Assembly: GCA_046295175.1 (NCBI GenBank)
Contig: JBKBNY010000003.1
Location: forward strand, 1-64,000
Length of the DNA stretch: 64,000 nt
Origin: JALOLV01 sp046295175
GTDB taxonomy: Bacteria; Bacteroidota; Bacteroidia; Cytophagales; Spirosomataceae
Direction of reading: 5' to 3'
The notes under the pieces were generated by a model that saw nothing but the letters and a program-made list of their open reading frames with translations, made no database searches and was not told where the DNA came from. A program made the translations under genes and the position numbers. How positions within the stretch are numbered: the first letter of the stretch is position 1; the number at the start of each line of letters is the position of its first letter. Below, piece after piece: positions 52,336 to 61,861 of this stretch.

Positions 52336-53433
52336 CTACTTCATCGGGGCATCGTTGATATTTATCACTTTTACCCCAATTTCTCTAAAACGATTTGTCA
52401 TGATATTGGCATGATTGGCCCCCACAACAATCACTACTTTTTTGAATCCGTTCGCTTTGGCACGGGTGAGGGTATTGATGCACATATCGTTGTTGCGGTG
52501 CCACCACCAATGAAACTTCTGACCAAATAAATCTGCTGGAAAAAACTCTAACTGACGGTATTCTTCGGCCCAAAGATTTATTTTAAATAACCATTCAGTT
52601 ATTTGTGGACCATTCAATGCCTCTGTAATATGGCTCTCGCCGTAGATTTTACCAGCATCTTCGTACAAATACGCCATTCGAGCATTCACGATTTTACGAA
52701 TCTGATTTACTTTTTTGCCCATTTCGGAAGTCGAATCCGTCTTGTATTTATTGATATTGGCAAATAATACCGAGTCGGCGTCGTTCCATGCTTTGCTCCA
52801 TTGGAGGTCCCAACGTTGAGAGTCCATCGGGTATATTTTCTTAAAGCCAAATTCTACCATCATTGGGTGTGCGATATAGTCGTATTCGTCGTGAACGTAT
52901 GGTTTGATAGCTTTGTGAACCGAATCAATTGCCGATGTAAAAAATGCCTTACGAGCATAATTGAAAACAACTGTATCTTTGGGATTTTTCTCCAAATGTT
53001 TGGCAACATTCCACATCTGAAAATACCCATTACCTGCATCGAAGTTTAGATAATAAGCCACTGCCAAGTCAATTCGGTTTTTCATGTCTTGCGGATTTGC
53101 ATCTAAATTCTTTTCTAACCTTGCGATTTCGGCTGGTAACTGGCTATCTGAAATAGTTTTTCTGGCTTTTAGGCGTTCGTGGCGTTTCATAACACCTTCT
53201 TTGTTCCAATAATCCTTCAAGGCTCTTTCATCTTCGGGCGATAACCATTCGCCAAAAAATGCATCGGGTTTAAATACCCTTATTTTTGTATGAAGACCAC
53301 TCAAATCTTGCTTGATTTTTGGGTCATAATCGTGCGATGCACCAATCATCAATACTGTTAGGTCTTCGGTTGGAGTTTGTGCAAAACTCAAATTTCTAAT
53401 TAACACTATTAAAATTAAAATTAGCTTTTTCAT
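52336..53433 (-). CDS. Exported DUF5694-like protein
   Basis: 365 residues. The signal peptide ends at FAQT. The body starts LTVLMIGASHDY (a TraB/DUF5694-like start), has PDAFFGEWLSPEDERAL, and ends with KKVVIVVGANHANIMTNRFRE. GxxH motifs at both ends recall the TraB/GumN fold, in which they are active-site elements. The pattern fits what I remember of DUF5694; the activity is not established. It is transcribed alone, convergent with the tlpA-like gene. Confidence 0.65.
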   Translation of the reverse strand: MKKLILILIVLIRNLSFAQTPTEDLTVLMIGASHDYDPKIKQDLSGLHTKIRVFKPDAFFGEWLSPEDERALKDYWNKEGVMKRHERLKARKTISDSQLPAEIARLEKNLDANPQDMKNRIDLAVAYYLNFDAGNGYFQMWNVAKHLEKNPKDTVVFNYARKAFFTSAIDSVHKAIKPYVHDEYDYIAHPMMVEFGFKKIYPMDSQRWDLQWSKAWNDADSVLFANINKYKTDSTSEMGKKVNQIRKIVNARMAYLYEDAGKIYGESHITEALNGPQITEWLFKINLWAEEYRQLEFFPADLFGQKFHWWWHRNNDMCINTLTRAKANGFKKVVIVVGANHANIMTNRFREIGVKVININDAPMK

Positions 53434-53692
53434 GATACTTGGGTGTTTTGGTTTGTTTGATGATTCAAAATTAGAGCTTCATGGGAACCAGTTTGTAGTC
53501 AAATCGGCAAACTGGCTGATTTTACAGATTATCAGTATCTATACTCGACAAACCAAGTTTTTGATGATAATTCCCTAAAATTGGCGTTCATCGAATGTAA
53601 AGCTTGTTTGGCGATAATAAATGGTGGTTTGTCGGTAAAATGATGATTCTATTGATTTTAAATCCTAAATTCAACCCAATTTTATCAATCAA

Positions 53693-54721
53693 ATGAATAA
53701 GCGACAACGACTATTTTTTCATATCGGATTTTGGTTCTTCTTTTACTTTGCAGGAGATATTCTGCTGTATATTGGCGATAAAAACTACCAATTCGATTTC
53801 AAATCAATACTCACTCCACTATGGGTTAGTTCGTTGATTTTCAGGCTTTTGGTTACGTACGGTATTCTGTTTGTTTTGAATAAATACCTTAGAAGTAAGC
53901 AATATCTGAATATTTTTTTAGGATTTTTGATTGTCTGCTTGGCCTATGCAGGATTGCGGTACGGCGTCGAAGAAGTGTTGTATTTTAGGCTTTTCGGGTT
54001 CCATAATTATTCCGAAGAGTCACGGTATTTTTCGTATTATTTGGTCGATAATATCCAGAATGTTATTTTGTTCTCATTCGGGGCATTTTTCTTGAAAATG
54101 ATTGAAGATTTGTTCAGGAACGAAAAGGAACGAAATGATTTATTGACCGAAAAAATAGCAGCTGAACAGGCTTTTTTGAAAAATCAACTAAATCCACATT
54201 TTTTGTTTAATACCCTCAATAATATTTATTCGCTTACGCTTAATCAATCGCCCAAAGCACCCGAAGCCGTTTTGAAATTATCGGAATTGATGCGGTACAT
54301 GCTTTATGAATCGAATGTCGATAAAGTAAATCTCGAAACCGAGGTAAAGTATCTAAAGAATTTTATTGAGTTACAAAAATTCAGGTATTCTGGACAAACT
54401 TTTATTGAATTTGAGGTGGCTGGCGATTTACATTCGCAAAAAGTAGCTCCGTTGCTTTTGATTGCATTTGTAGAAAATGCCTTCAAACATGGCGAAGTTA
54501 GCGAAGTTGATAAGCCATTGAAAATAAGCCTTTTAGTGAATCAGAATAACCTAAATTTTACATTGACCAACCATAAAAAAGACCAAAATAAAGATGAAAT
54601 AGGTGGGGTCGGACTTGAGAATGTAAAACGTAGGCTAAACCTTATTTATCCGAATTGCCATAGCCTCGAAATCAGAGATTCGGCAAACCAGTATTTTTGT
54701 GAATTGAATATTATCCTTTAA
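53693..54721 (+). CDS. LytS/YehU-type sensor histidine kinase
   Basis: 342 residues. Four N-terminal transmembrane helices (about 10-130) are followed by a short linker, a His_kinase domain with H169 in LKNQLNPHFLFNTLNNIYSL, and an HATPase domain with LIAFVENAFKHG and GGVGLENVKRRL. It phosphorylates the LytTR response regulator encoded 11 bp downstream. No periplasmic sensor domain is evident. Typical of the LytS family in Bacteroidota. Confidence 0.9.
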   Translation: MNKRQRLFFHIGFWFFFYFAGDILLYIGDKNYQFDFKSILTPLWVSSLIFRLLVTYGILFVLNKYLRSKQYLNIFLGFLIVCLAYAGLRYGVEEVLYFRLFGFHNYSEESRYFSYYLVDNIQNVILFSFGAFFLKMIEDLFRNEKERNDLLTEKIAAEQAFLKNQLNPHFLFNTLNNIYSLTLNQSPKAPEAVLKLSELMRYMLYESNVDKVNLETEVKYLKNFIELQKFRYSGQTFIEFEVAGDLHSQKVAPLLLIAFVENAFKHGEVSEVDKPLKISLLVNQNNLNFTLTNHKKDQNKDEIGGVGLENVKRRLNLIYPNCHSLEIRDSANQYFCELNIIL

Positions 54722-54732
54722 AAAACTAAACG

Positions 54733-55461
54733 ATGATTCGTTGTCTTGCCGTTGATGATGAGCCACTGGCATTGGATGTAATTGCTAATTATGTGCAGAA
54801 AGTGCCATCATTGACCCTTGTAAAAACCACCACCGACCCGCTCGAAGCCCTTAGTTTGATTCAGCAAGGTGAGGTTGATTTGCTTTTTCTGGATATTCAG
54901 ATGCCGACCCTTACAGGTATTCAGTTTTTGAGGGTAATGAATGGCCGATGTAAAGTCATTCTGACAACGGCCTATTCTGAATTTGCACTCGAAGGTTATG
55001 AATATGATGTGATTGATTATCTGTTGAAACCCATTTCTTTTGAGCGATTTTTGAAGTCGGTTTCTAAATTATCTTCTCGAAATGAGAAAATTATCGAGGT
55101 TGAAAAACCGACAAATAATGAAGCTATTACAGTAAAAATAGAGAATAACCCTACGCTTGATTTTATTTTTGTGAAGACTGAATATAAAATCCAAAAACTC
55201 AATCTTTCGGATATTTTGTATATCGAAGGCTTAAAAGATTATGTTTCGATTTACACCATCTCAGAGCGGATTCTGACGCTGCAAACCATGAAAAAGACCG
55301 AAGAAATGTTGCCATCAAATCGGTTTGTGAGGGTTCATAAATCTTATATCGTATCGCTCGAAAAAATTGATTCAATCGAACGCCAACGGATATTTATTGG
55401 CAAAAATGTGATTCCAGTGGGCGATAGTTATCAGAAGGATTTTATGCGACTTATTAGTTGA
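54733..55461 (+). CDS. LytTR-type response regulator
   Basis: 242 residues. A receiver domain (1-120) with D10 and D11 in AVDDEPLALDV, phospho-acceptor D54 in LFLDIQMPTLTG and K in YLLKPISF, then a LytTR DNA-binding domain (about 145-242) with DILYIEGLKDYVSIYT, ILTLQTMKKTEEML, and FVRVHKSYIVSLEKI. It is the cognate regulator of the LytS-type kinase just upstream. A terminator palindrome follows 12 bp after the stop. Confidence 0.93.
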   Translation: MIRCLAVDDEPLALDVIANYVQKVPSLTLVKTTTDPLEALSLIQQGEVDLLFLDIQMPTLTGIQFLRVMNGRCKVILTTAYSEFALEGYEYDVIDYLLKPISFERFLKSVSKLSSRNEKIIEVEKPTNNEAITVKIENNPTLDFIFVKTEYKIQKLNLSDILYIEGLKDYVSIYTISERILTLQTMKKTEEMLPSNRFVRVHKSYIVSLEKIDSIERQRIFIGKNVIPVGDSYQKDFMRLIS

Positions 55462-55472
55462 ATCTTACTTAC

Positions 55473-55506
55473 AAACCTCCAAGGTCTTAAAGACGCTTGG
55501 AGGTTT
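55473..55506. terminator. Terminator palindrome between convergent genes
   Basis: AAACCTCCAAGGTCTT / AAGACGCTTGGAGGTTT. It lies between the LytTR regulator stop (55461) and the lipocalin-like stop (55511) and is the fourth copy of this family here. Confidence 0.8.
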
Positions 55507-55510
55507 ATTT

Positions 55511-55882
55511 TTATTTACAAACTACCATCGACATCTTGATATTGAATGCTTTGTAATTGAGTTCGAGGATTGTTGCGGTCGAAGATGTTAATTCATATTC
55601 CCAATTTTTGAGTGTTTGGTATTTACCCACTACATTGGTTATCAAAATCTTCCTTTTATCCGAAGATAATGCCCAATTTCCTTTGTCATTCAGTGTGCCG
55701 CCTTTTGAGCCTTGCTCCCAAGTGCCATCTGCTTTGAAAAACTGAGATGCTAATTTACCATTGCTATCGCACCACCATTTATCAACAATCGTGGCAGTTG
55801 GGTCGGGCGTATCATCGGCTTTGGTACACGCATTAAGAATAATAAAAAATGAAATAATGAATAATTTTGTTAGGTTTTTCAT
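55511..55882 (-). CDS. Lipocalin-like lipoprotein
   Basis: 123 residues. A lipoprotein signal places Cys at residue 19 (IILNACTKAD). The rest has eight short beta-strand-like segments with KWWCDSNGK, NWALSSDKRKILI and YELTSSTATILEL, the pattern of small lipocalin-like domains common as outer-membrane lipoproteins in this phylum. No ligand can be named. It follows the stand-alone LytTR gene by 8 bp, so they are probably co-transcribed. Confidence 0.7.
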   Translation of the reverse strand: MKNLTKLFIISFFIILNACTKADDTPDPTATIVDKWWCDSNGKLASQFFKADGTWEQGSKGGTLNDKGNWALSSDKRKILITNVVGKYQTLKNWEYELTSSTATILELNYKAFNIKMSMVVCK

Positions 55883-55890
55883 GGCTTTTA

Positions 55891-56220
55891 TTAACTGATA
55901 TACAAATGATTTAAGATTTCTAATAATTTACCTCTTCGTCTTCGAGAAATGGATAGTTTATAACCGTCTTTAAGCTGCACAGTTGAACCTGACGAATTGA
56001 TTCCTTCCAAAAAATTTAGATTGATTATGCACGATTTACTACCTCTGAAGAAGGGCAATTGGAGGTTTTGCTCGTACTTTTTAAGGGTTTTAGCTATCAA
56101 ATACTTTTTACCGTTTGTTGTGATAATTTCGCTGTAATTGACATTTCCGTTAATTCGGATAATCTCAGAGGTATTGAGTTGTCGATGTACTCGCTTACCC
56201 ATAATTTGTAATTTATTCAT
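55891..56220 (-). CDS. Stand-alone LytTR regulator
   Basis: 109 residues, one LytTR domain without a receiver: EIIRINGNVNYSEIITTNGKKYLIAKTLKKYEQ, FFRGSKSCIINLNFLEGI and a basic end SISRRRRGKL. The second ATG (MGKRV, residue 7) is a possible start. It resembles the regulator at 5659. It is probably in an operon with the lipocalin-like lipoprotein, whose expression it may govern. No kinase partner is adjacent on this strand. Confidence 0.85.
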   Translation of the reverse strand: MNKLQIMGKRVHRQLNTSEIIRINGNVNYSEIITTNGKKYLIAKTLKKYEQNLQLPFFRGSKSCIINLNFLEGINSSGSTVQLKDGYKLSISRRRRGKLLEILNHLYIS

Positions 56221-56263
56221 GGCTATTTCTAAGTTTTTTGGCGAGATGCTTATGAAATATATT

Positions 56264-57220
56264 TTAATTTACCTTATTCTTAATCTTCGGAATCGTTTTG
56301 AGATAAGCATAGATAGACTTGATTTCGTAATCGGTAAGAGTAATATGTGGCTGCATCGGATAGCGAAGCACTCCACCATCTGGTTTTTTACAAAGCTTTA
56401 CGGCATCTACAAATTGAGCTTCGGTATAGGTTTTGCCGATTCCCGTTTCTTCGTCGAATGTAATATTTGCCGATGGAATGATTTTGCCTTCAAGATTTGG
56501 CATCGGGTTTCCGCCACCATAAAAACCAAGTGAGTTTTCGGGATGCAAAGGGTCTTGTTTTGAAAAATCTTTTGAATGACAACCATAACAAGCTATCATG
56601 TCGTTGGCTACATATTTGCCAAACTCAATCACATTTGTCGAGTCTGGTACATTAATCGGTTCAGTGCTAATAGGCAGTGGTTTCATTACAGTATTAGTCA
56701 AAACCTTGAGCAAGAGGCTTGGTTCTTGGTCGGGCTGTTTACCTTTTGTAGCTTGTACTGGGAATCGGTCTGAATGTAGGTACGCAATCACAGATTTTAT
56801 GTCTTCATCTGCCATTCGTGGGAGTTTTGGCATAATTGGCGAATATTTACCGTTCTTTTTGATTCCCGTTTTCAAGAAATACATGATTTCTCCATCCGTC
56901 CAGTTACCAATTCCCTCTTCTTTATCTTGTGTAATGTTGAGCGAATATGCCTTTCCGAATTCGGCAGGTAAATCAAGGATTGCTTTTCCAACCAATCGGT
57001 TTTCGTTGTTGGCGTGGCAGCCATTACAAAGTACCGTTGCAATTTTTTCGCCCCTTGCAACTCGCTCTGGAGTTACCTCAACTTTGAGCGTTTTGATATT
57101 TTCTGGGATGGCTACCTCATAACTTGGTACACCTTTGACATTGAAGAAAATTAAGACGGCTCCAATCAATACAACGATACCTAAGATGGCAAAAAGGGTA
57201 ATTTTTAAAAAGCGTTTCAT
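56264..57220 (-). CDS. Di-heme cytochrome c
   Basis: 318 residues from the ATG at 57220 (MKRFLKITL), preferred over a longer start because it directly begins the membrane anchor. One N-terminal transmembrane helix (about 6-30) precedes two cytochrome c domains with heme motifs CNGCH (near residue 71) and CYGCH (near residue 215). It is exported and probably carries electrons in the periplasm. It resembles the membrane-bound cytochrome c proteins of Bacteroidota dehydrogenase chains. No dehydrogenase gene is nearby, and its partner is unknown. Confidence 0.85.
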   Translation of the reverse strand: MKRFLKITLFAILGIVVLIGAVLIFFNVKGVPSYEVAIPENIKTLKVEVTPERVARGEKIATVLCNGCHANNENRLVGKAILDLPAEFGKAYSLNITQDKEEGIGNWTDGEIMYFLKTGIKKNGKYSPIMPKLPRMADEDIKSVIAYLHSDRFPVQATKGKQPDQEPSLLLKVLTNTVMKPLPISTEPINVPDSTNVIEFGKYVANDMIACYGCHSKDFSKQDPLHPENSLGFYGGGNPMPNLEGKIIPSANITFDEETGIGKTYTEAQFVDAVKLCKKPDGGVLRYPMQPHITLTDYEIKSIYAYLKTIPKIKNKVN

Positions 57221-57307
57221 AGACAATAAAGGGTTTAAGTTTTTTATAAATATTCGCAAATAATTTCTTAATGAGAATTGATACGAATAATTTTTATCCA
57301 GCGGTCG

Positions 57308-58357
57308 TTAAGGATACGTAACTACTGTAATATGAAAAGGCATATTTGGAGCATCAATCGGGGCATTTGATTGATTGTGGAACTTTACCGTAACAAGGTT
57401 ATTTTGGGAAACCCAAGCAAACGAAATCCCCATTAAACCCATATCAAAATCCGGAGATACAATGACTGAGTTCTTACCCTTTAAGATGCCACTTATTGTA
57501 AAATCTTGGGTATAAAAACTTCCTGCTTGTATCGAAGGTAGGTCAATAGACTGAGTTGAGGTAATAAATGAAGTAATAGTTGTGCCATTTGTACCGAATC
57601 TGACATCTCCGTTTACATCGAGTGTTCTGCTTGGATTCAGTATATTATTAATACCAACTTTTCTATCATTTGAGATTGTCATCGCCAGTGAATTCTCCAT
57701 TGAAAACAGCATCTTACTCAGAGTTGATGTAGATTTTACGTCAAATATTAGATTCTTCATTGTACTTTCTGTTTGAATCACCCCAGAATCATCAGCATCG
57801 ACACCTGCAATTCTTTCTGCAGTAGAACCGTACGCAATTAGTTCTAAACTTCTGCCCACACCCAAAGAATAGTTTGCACTTGCTCTTATGACAGAAGGAC
57901 CATAAAGACTTTCAAATGCGTTAATACAGCCATTACCGCTTGTTTGATTAGTATTGATTACTTGAATACCTGTGTTGCCCAAGATTAATTGAGGTGGTCC
58001 CTCAAGTGTTGAAACTGGTTGCTCGATTCTAAACCTTTCAAAATTATTCAAGCTAAATGAGATTGGATTTAGGTTTCTTTGGTTGAAGATTGCCCTACCC
58101 ACTGTATCCACACCTATCAGAAAACCATCGTTTGAAGTTCGCCCAGATACGTTATTCGTAAATTGAGCAAAAGTATTTACTGTTCCATTCCGATTAACAT
58201 GAAGTTCATAATTCGGATTCGCCGTATTTATTCCCACCCGATTGGCCGTAGTGTTTAGAGCATTGCTATTGGCACTATTGGGCATGAGCGTGAAACTTTG
58301 TGCAATCGTATGGGTGGTGAATATTGTAATAAATGCAATGGATAAATATTTTTTCAT
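57308..58357 (-). CDS. Secreted tail-fibre/autotransporter-like beta protein
   Basis: 349 residues. The signal peptide ends at TIAQ. The body opens with NRVGINTANPNYELHVN and later has VGINNILNPSRTLDVNGDVRFG, repeats known from Bacteroidota cell-surface and phage-tail-like proteins, where the first Cys-free motif begins a beta-helix. The last 80 residues form a jelly-roll-like end. It has no catalytic motif. Surface attachment or adhesion is inferred. It is divergent from the NarL-type regulator gene at 58480. Confidence 0.7.
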   Translation of the reverse strand: MKKYLSIAFITIFTTHTIAQSFTLMPNSANSNALNTTANRVGINTANPNYELHVNRNGTVNTFAQFTNNVSGRTSNDGFLIGVDTVGRAIFNQRNLNPISFSLNNFERFRIEQPVSTLEGPPQLILGNTGIQVINTNQTSGNGCINAFESLYGPSVIRASANYSLGVGRSLELIAYGSTAERIAGVDADDSGVIQTESTMKNLIFDVKSTSTLSKMLFSMENSLAMTISNDRKVGINNILNPSRTLDVNGDVRFGTNGTTITSFITSTQSIDLPSIQAGSFYTQDFTISGILKGKNSVIVSPDFDMGLMGISFAWVSQNNLVTVKFHNQSNAPIDAPNMPFHITVVTYP

Positions 58358-58479
58358 GGCTATAAATAATTGTTAAATTGGTTTTGCAAATTTGAAAATC
58401 GTTTAGATGCAAAAACATACTGTAAATAGGTAATTTTTCTTATTTTTAGATTTTGTATGATATTCGCCTACCTTTTATA

Positions 58480-59127
58480 ATGCACAAAACCCGTATTGTA
58501 ATCCTTGATGACCACGAGATATTCCTGAAAGGACTCGAAAAACTGCTAAGCAACCAACCATCGTTACAGCTTGTGGCTACTTTTCAAGATGGGCAATCGC
58601 TTTTGAGTGCTTTACCGAGTTTGGAGGCAGACATACTGATTCTCGATTTGCAGGTTCCGGATATTTCGGCCGAAGATTTATTCCAGAAAATCAAAGGAAT
58701 TAATGCCCAGATTCCGATTTTATATTTGACGATGATGCGTGGAAGCCGAATTCAGCATCGGATTGAGAAAATGGGAGCTAACGGCTACATTTTAAAAGAT
58801 GCATCGGTCGAAGACTTACTAAAAGCTATCGAAACCGTTTCGACGGGTAAAACCTATTTTTTGGAGGATTCAGAATCGAAAGAAGATGAAAAAAATACGG
58901 TTACTTTTGCACAAAGTAAGGTGCATGAATTATTGAGTAAACGCGAAATCGAGATTCTGAAATTGGTTTGTGCCGAATACAGCAGTGCCGAAATCGGCGA
59001 AAAATTGTTTTTAAGTACGGGTACGGTTGATACACATCGACGAAATATTCTTGTAAAATTAGGCGTAAATAATACGGTCGGATTAGTCAAATTTGCCCTT
59101 CAAAACGGATTGATTGATGAAAGCTAA
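58480..59127 (+). CDS. NarL-type response regulator
   Basis: 215 residues from the ATG at 58480 (MHKTRIVILDDHEIF); the upstream TTG is not used. A receiver domain with D10, D11 and phospho-acceptor D56 (LILDLQVPD), then a LuxR-type helix-turn-helix with LSKREIEILKLVCAEYSSAEIGE and TVDTHRRNILVKLGVNN. Its stop overlaps the start of the TPR-histidine kinase gene by 11 bases, so the two are coupled. It is closely related to the orphan regulator at 6114. Confidence 0.92.
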   Translation: MHKTRIVILDDHEIFLKGLEKLLSNQPSLQLVATFQDGQSLLSALPSLEADILILDLQVPDISAEDLFQKIKGINAQIPILYLTMMRGSRIQHRIEKMGANGYILKDASVEDLLKAIETVSTGKTYFLEDSESKEDEKNTVTFAQSKVHELLSKREIEILKLVCAEYSSAEIGEKLFLSTGTVDTHRRNILVKLGVNNTVGLVKFALQNGLIDES

Positions 59128-60925
59128 GTGTTTGATTATCATTGTTTTGTTACTAAAAATATCCTTTAGTTTTGGGCAATTATCTAAACAACAAGTTGAT
59201 AATTGGATAAATACTTGGCAATACACCGATGGAGCCAAAAAAGACTCGATGCTCTTTTGGTCGGATAAATTGATGGATGCTGCCAAAAAACTCAATTATC
59301 CACGAGCCGAAGCATTTGGATTGAGGATTCGAGGACTTTATTACGACTTCAGCAACCAAGCTACCGAAGCAACTAAGTATTATTTGGCATTTTTAGATAA
59401 AACTAAGGCTTACGGAGATATTTCGGATGAGATGTCGGCTACCTCAGATTTGGTTTACATTTACTTTTTGACCGACCAATTGGCCAAAGCCAAACCTTTG
59501 GTTTTGAGTTTTACAACTCGAAAAGATAAATCAGCTTTAGATGCCAAAAAACTCTCTACATTTTATAATAATTTGGGGGTGATTTACCGTAATGAAGGCA
59601 AAGAAGACAGTGCGATTTTGGCTTATCGGCAATCTCTCAAAATAAAAGAGACCTTAAAAGACGAAAAAGGACTATCGAATCTCAGGATTAATTTAAGTTC
59701 GTTGCTTATCAATCAAAAGAAGTATGCCGAAGCACTAAATCTGACGGATGCTAACTTGGTTTACCTTCAAAAAAACGAAAACAAAACCGACCTTTGGTAT
59801 AATTTGGTCAATAAAGCGTGGTGTTTGGAAGGACTAAAACGTTATAAAGAAACCGATGATTTTTTACAAAAAGCATTAGTTTTGGCCAAAGAATTAAAAT
59901 CAAAAACTTTTGAACAACAAACCCTCGACCAGACTTCTTCGGTTTATTCTCGTCGTGGAAATTATCTGTTGGCATACGACAATCTTCTCAAAAGTAATGC
60001 AATAAAATCTGAATTGCTCAATGAAGAAACCAATGAAAAAATAGCCGAACTACAAGAGCAACACAACGCCGACGAGAGAGAAAGACAAAATCAGTTGCTG
60101 AATTCGCAGCTCGAAGCTCAAAAAAACAAGCAAACAGCATACATCATAGGCATTATTGCTCTCTTGGGGCTTACGGGTGTTATTGGATATTCGTTTTATA
60201 AAAATCGTAAGAAAAATGAATTGATTGCGGCTCAAAATCAGAAATTGAAAGACCTCAATACCGAAAAAAATCATTTGATTTCGATTGTTTCGCACGATTT
60301 GAGTTCGCCGTTTTCGGCCATTAAACTTTGGATAAATACATTAAACAACCAAAGTTCGGGCAGTGAAATCGAAGAAACTAAGGCAAATATCTTGAAAACT
60401 GCCACTCACGGATTAGAAACCATCAAGAAAGTTTTGGATATTGATAAAACAGAATTGAAAGAAATCGAACTCGAAGAAACCGATATTGCCGACCTTATGA
60501 CCGAACTTTTTGGATTATTTGAGCCACAACTAAAAGCTAAGAATATAACCCTGAAAGCTAAAATCGGGCATGAGTCAGAGCGTATTTTGACCGATAAAAA
60601 CTTGTTAATGAGAGCTTTGAGTAATTTACTTTCAAATGCAATAAAATTCTCTTATGAAAACAATGAAGTCATTTTTAGTACCAACGAAGATGTCAAATAT
60701 TTTTATTTTACCATAAAAGATTTTGGGGTCGGAATTGCTCAAAATCAGCAAGCAATGCTCTTTGAAAGATATGCCAATGTGAGTTCAAAACCTACTCAAA
60801 ACGAATCAAGTACAGGTTTAGGATTAAGCATTGTGAAGCGAATTATGGATGAAATTGGTGGAGAAATAACCTTTGAATCAGATTTAGGGAAGGGTACAGA
60901 ATTTAGAATAAAATTGAAAAAATAA
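59117..60925 (+). CDS. TPR-containing histidine kinase
   Basis: 602 residues from the ATG at 59117. A signal peptide (about 1-20) leads to a periplasmic TPR region (20-310; repeats such as STFYNNLGVIYRNEGKEDSAILAYRQSL), a transmembrane helix (near 337-355), a coiled coil and a kinase core with H393 in SIVSHDLSSPFSAIKLW and HATPase motifs ALSNLLSNAIKFS, FGVGIA, STGLGLSIVKRI. It is the partner of the NarL-type regulator (overlapping genes). The TPR sensor suggests it responds to a protein or peptide. It ends 2 bp before the convergent nitrilase gene. Confidence 0.93.
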   Translation: MKAKCLIIIVLLLKISFSFGQLSKQQVDNWINTWQYTDGAKKDSMLFWSDKLMDAAKKLNYPRAEAFGLRIRGLYYDFSNQATEATKYYLAFLDKTKAYGDISDEMSATSDLVYIYFLTDQLAKAKPLVLSFTTRKDKSALDAKKLSTFYNNLGVIYRNEGKEDSAILAYRQSLKIKETLKDEKGLSNLRINLSSLLINQKKYAEALNLTDANLVYLQKNENKTDLWYNLVNKAWCLEGLKRYKETDDFLQKALVLAKELKSKTFEQQTLDQTSSVYSRRGNYLLAYDNLLKSNAIKSELLNEETNEKIAELQEQHNADERERQNQLLNSQLEAQKNKQTAYIIGIIALLGLTGVIGYSFYKNRKKNELIAAQNQKLKDLNTEKNHLISIVSHDLSSPFSAIKLWINTLNNQSSGSEIEETKANILKTATHGLETIKKVLDIDKTELKEIELEETDIADLMTELFGLFEPQLKAKNITLKAKIGHESERILTDKNLLMRALSNLLSNAIKFSYENNEVIFSTNEDVKYFYFTIKDFGVGIAQNQQAMLFERYANVSSKPTQNESSTGLGLSIVKRIMDEIGGEITFESDLGKGTEFRIKLKK

Positions 60926-60927
60926 CT

Positions 60928-61827
60928 TTAGATAATGATTTTCTGAATTCTAATTTCTTCGTTTATAAAGCCAATCGAAGTACGTTGAGTATCTTTAAAA
61001 TTAAAAACTTGACCATCTTTTCTGACTGCTTCGATTTTATCAAAATCTAATTCTACAAATAACCATTCTGGTTTTTGTGGTGGATTTATGGCCAAAATAC
61101 CTTCTTCGGGTAGATTTTTATCGGGTGTACAATAAGCTGCTGCAAAACCGTAATTGACATCTACCGCTGGCGACCATTCGGCATTGCCAACCGTCTGCGA
61201 AACAACCGTGAAACACTGATTTTCTAAGGCTCTTGCCCTTGCACCCACGTGTACACGTGTTGCACCACGGATGGTCTCGGTGCAACTCGGAGCAACTATG
61301 AGATTTGTACCAGCCGAACAGAGTAACTGAGAACCCAAAGCGAACTCGACATCGTAACAAATTTGGATTCCGAAAGCTCCCCAATCGGCTTCAAAGAGCG
61401 TCAAAGTTTTTGGAGCAGAGTAAATTCCCCATTCTTCATTTTCAAATCGAGTCATAAAAAATTTGTCTTGGAAGCCCACTAATCCCTTCGGACTAAATAC
61501 AAATGCTCGATTGTGAATCAAATTATCGACAACTACTGGGAAACTCGGGGCAACGATAGTAACATCATTTTTTCGGGCTAATTCGGCATAAACCGAACAA
61601 AAATCATTTTTTAGCGATTCCAATTCTCGCACTTGCCAGCGAATATCTGCCCTGATTTCTTCACTGAGCAAGCTAACCAATTCCATCGAGCCATACTCTG
61701 GAAAAACAAGCAGTTTAGCTTCTTGATTAACAGCATCTTCGACCCAACTTTGGGTGTATCGCTGCCAATCATCAAAGCTTTTGTGAAACTGAATTGGATA
61801 TTGTGCTGAGGCTATTTTAAGATTCAT
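60928..61827 (-). CDS. Carbon-nitrogen hydrolase (nitrilase superfamily)
   Basis: 299 residues. The Glu-Lys-Cys triad is visible: Glu in LLVFPEYGSMEL, Lys in GFQDKFFMTRFE, and Cys in IQICYDVEFALGS. Family length is normal. It hydrolyses a C-N bond in an amide, nitrile or ureide; the substrate cannot be read from sequence. It follows the GNAT gene on the same strand with a hairpin between, and 2 bp separate its end from the TPR-kinase gene. Confidence 0.85.
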   Translation of the reverse strand: MNLKIASAQYPIQFHKSFDDWQRYTQSWVEDAVNQEAKLLVFPEYGSMELVSLLSEEIRADIRWQVRELESLKNDFCSVYAELARKNDVTIVAPSFPVVVDNLIHNRAFVFSPKGLVGFQDKFFMTRFENEEWGIYSAPKTLTLFEADWGAFGIQICYDVEFALGSQLLCSAGTNLIVAPSCTETIRGATRVHVGARARALENQCFTVVSQTVGNAEWSPAVDVNYGFAAAYCTPDKNLPEEGILAINPPQKPEWLFVELDFDKIEAVRKDGQVFNFKDTQRTSIGFINEEIRIQKIII

Positions 61828-61842
61828 AGTTGGTTAGTTTTA

Positions 61843-61861
61843 CACGAGTTGAAAACTCGTG
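61843..61861 (-). terminator. Hairpin CACGAGTT-gaa-AACTCGTG
   Basis: 8 bp stem with a 3-base loop, between the GNAT stop (61862) and the nitrilase start (61827). Related to the hairpins at 10026 and 20561. Confidence 0.55.
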
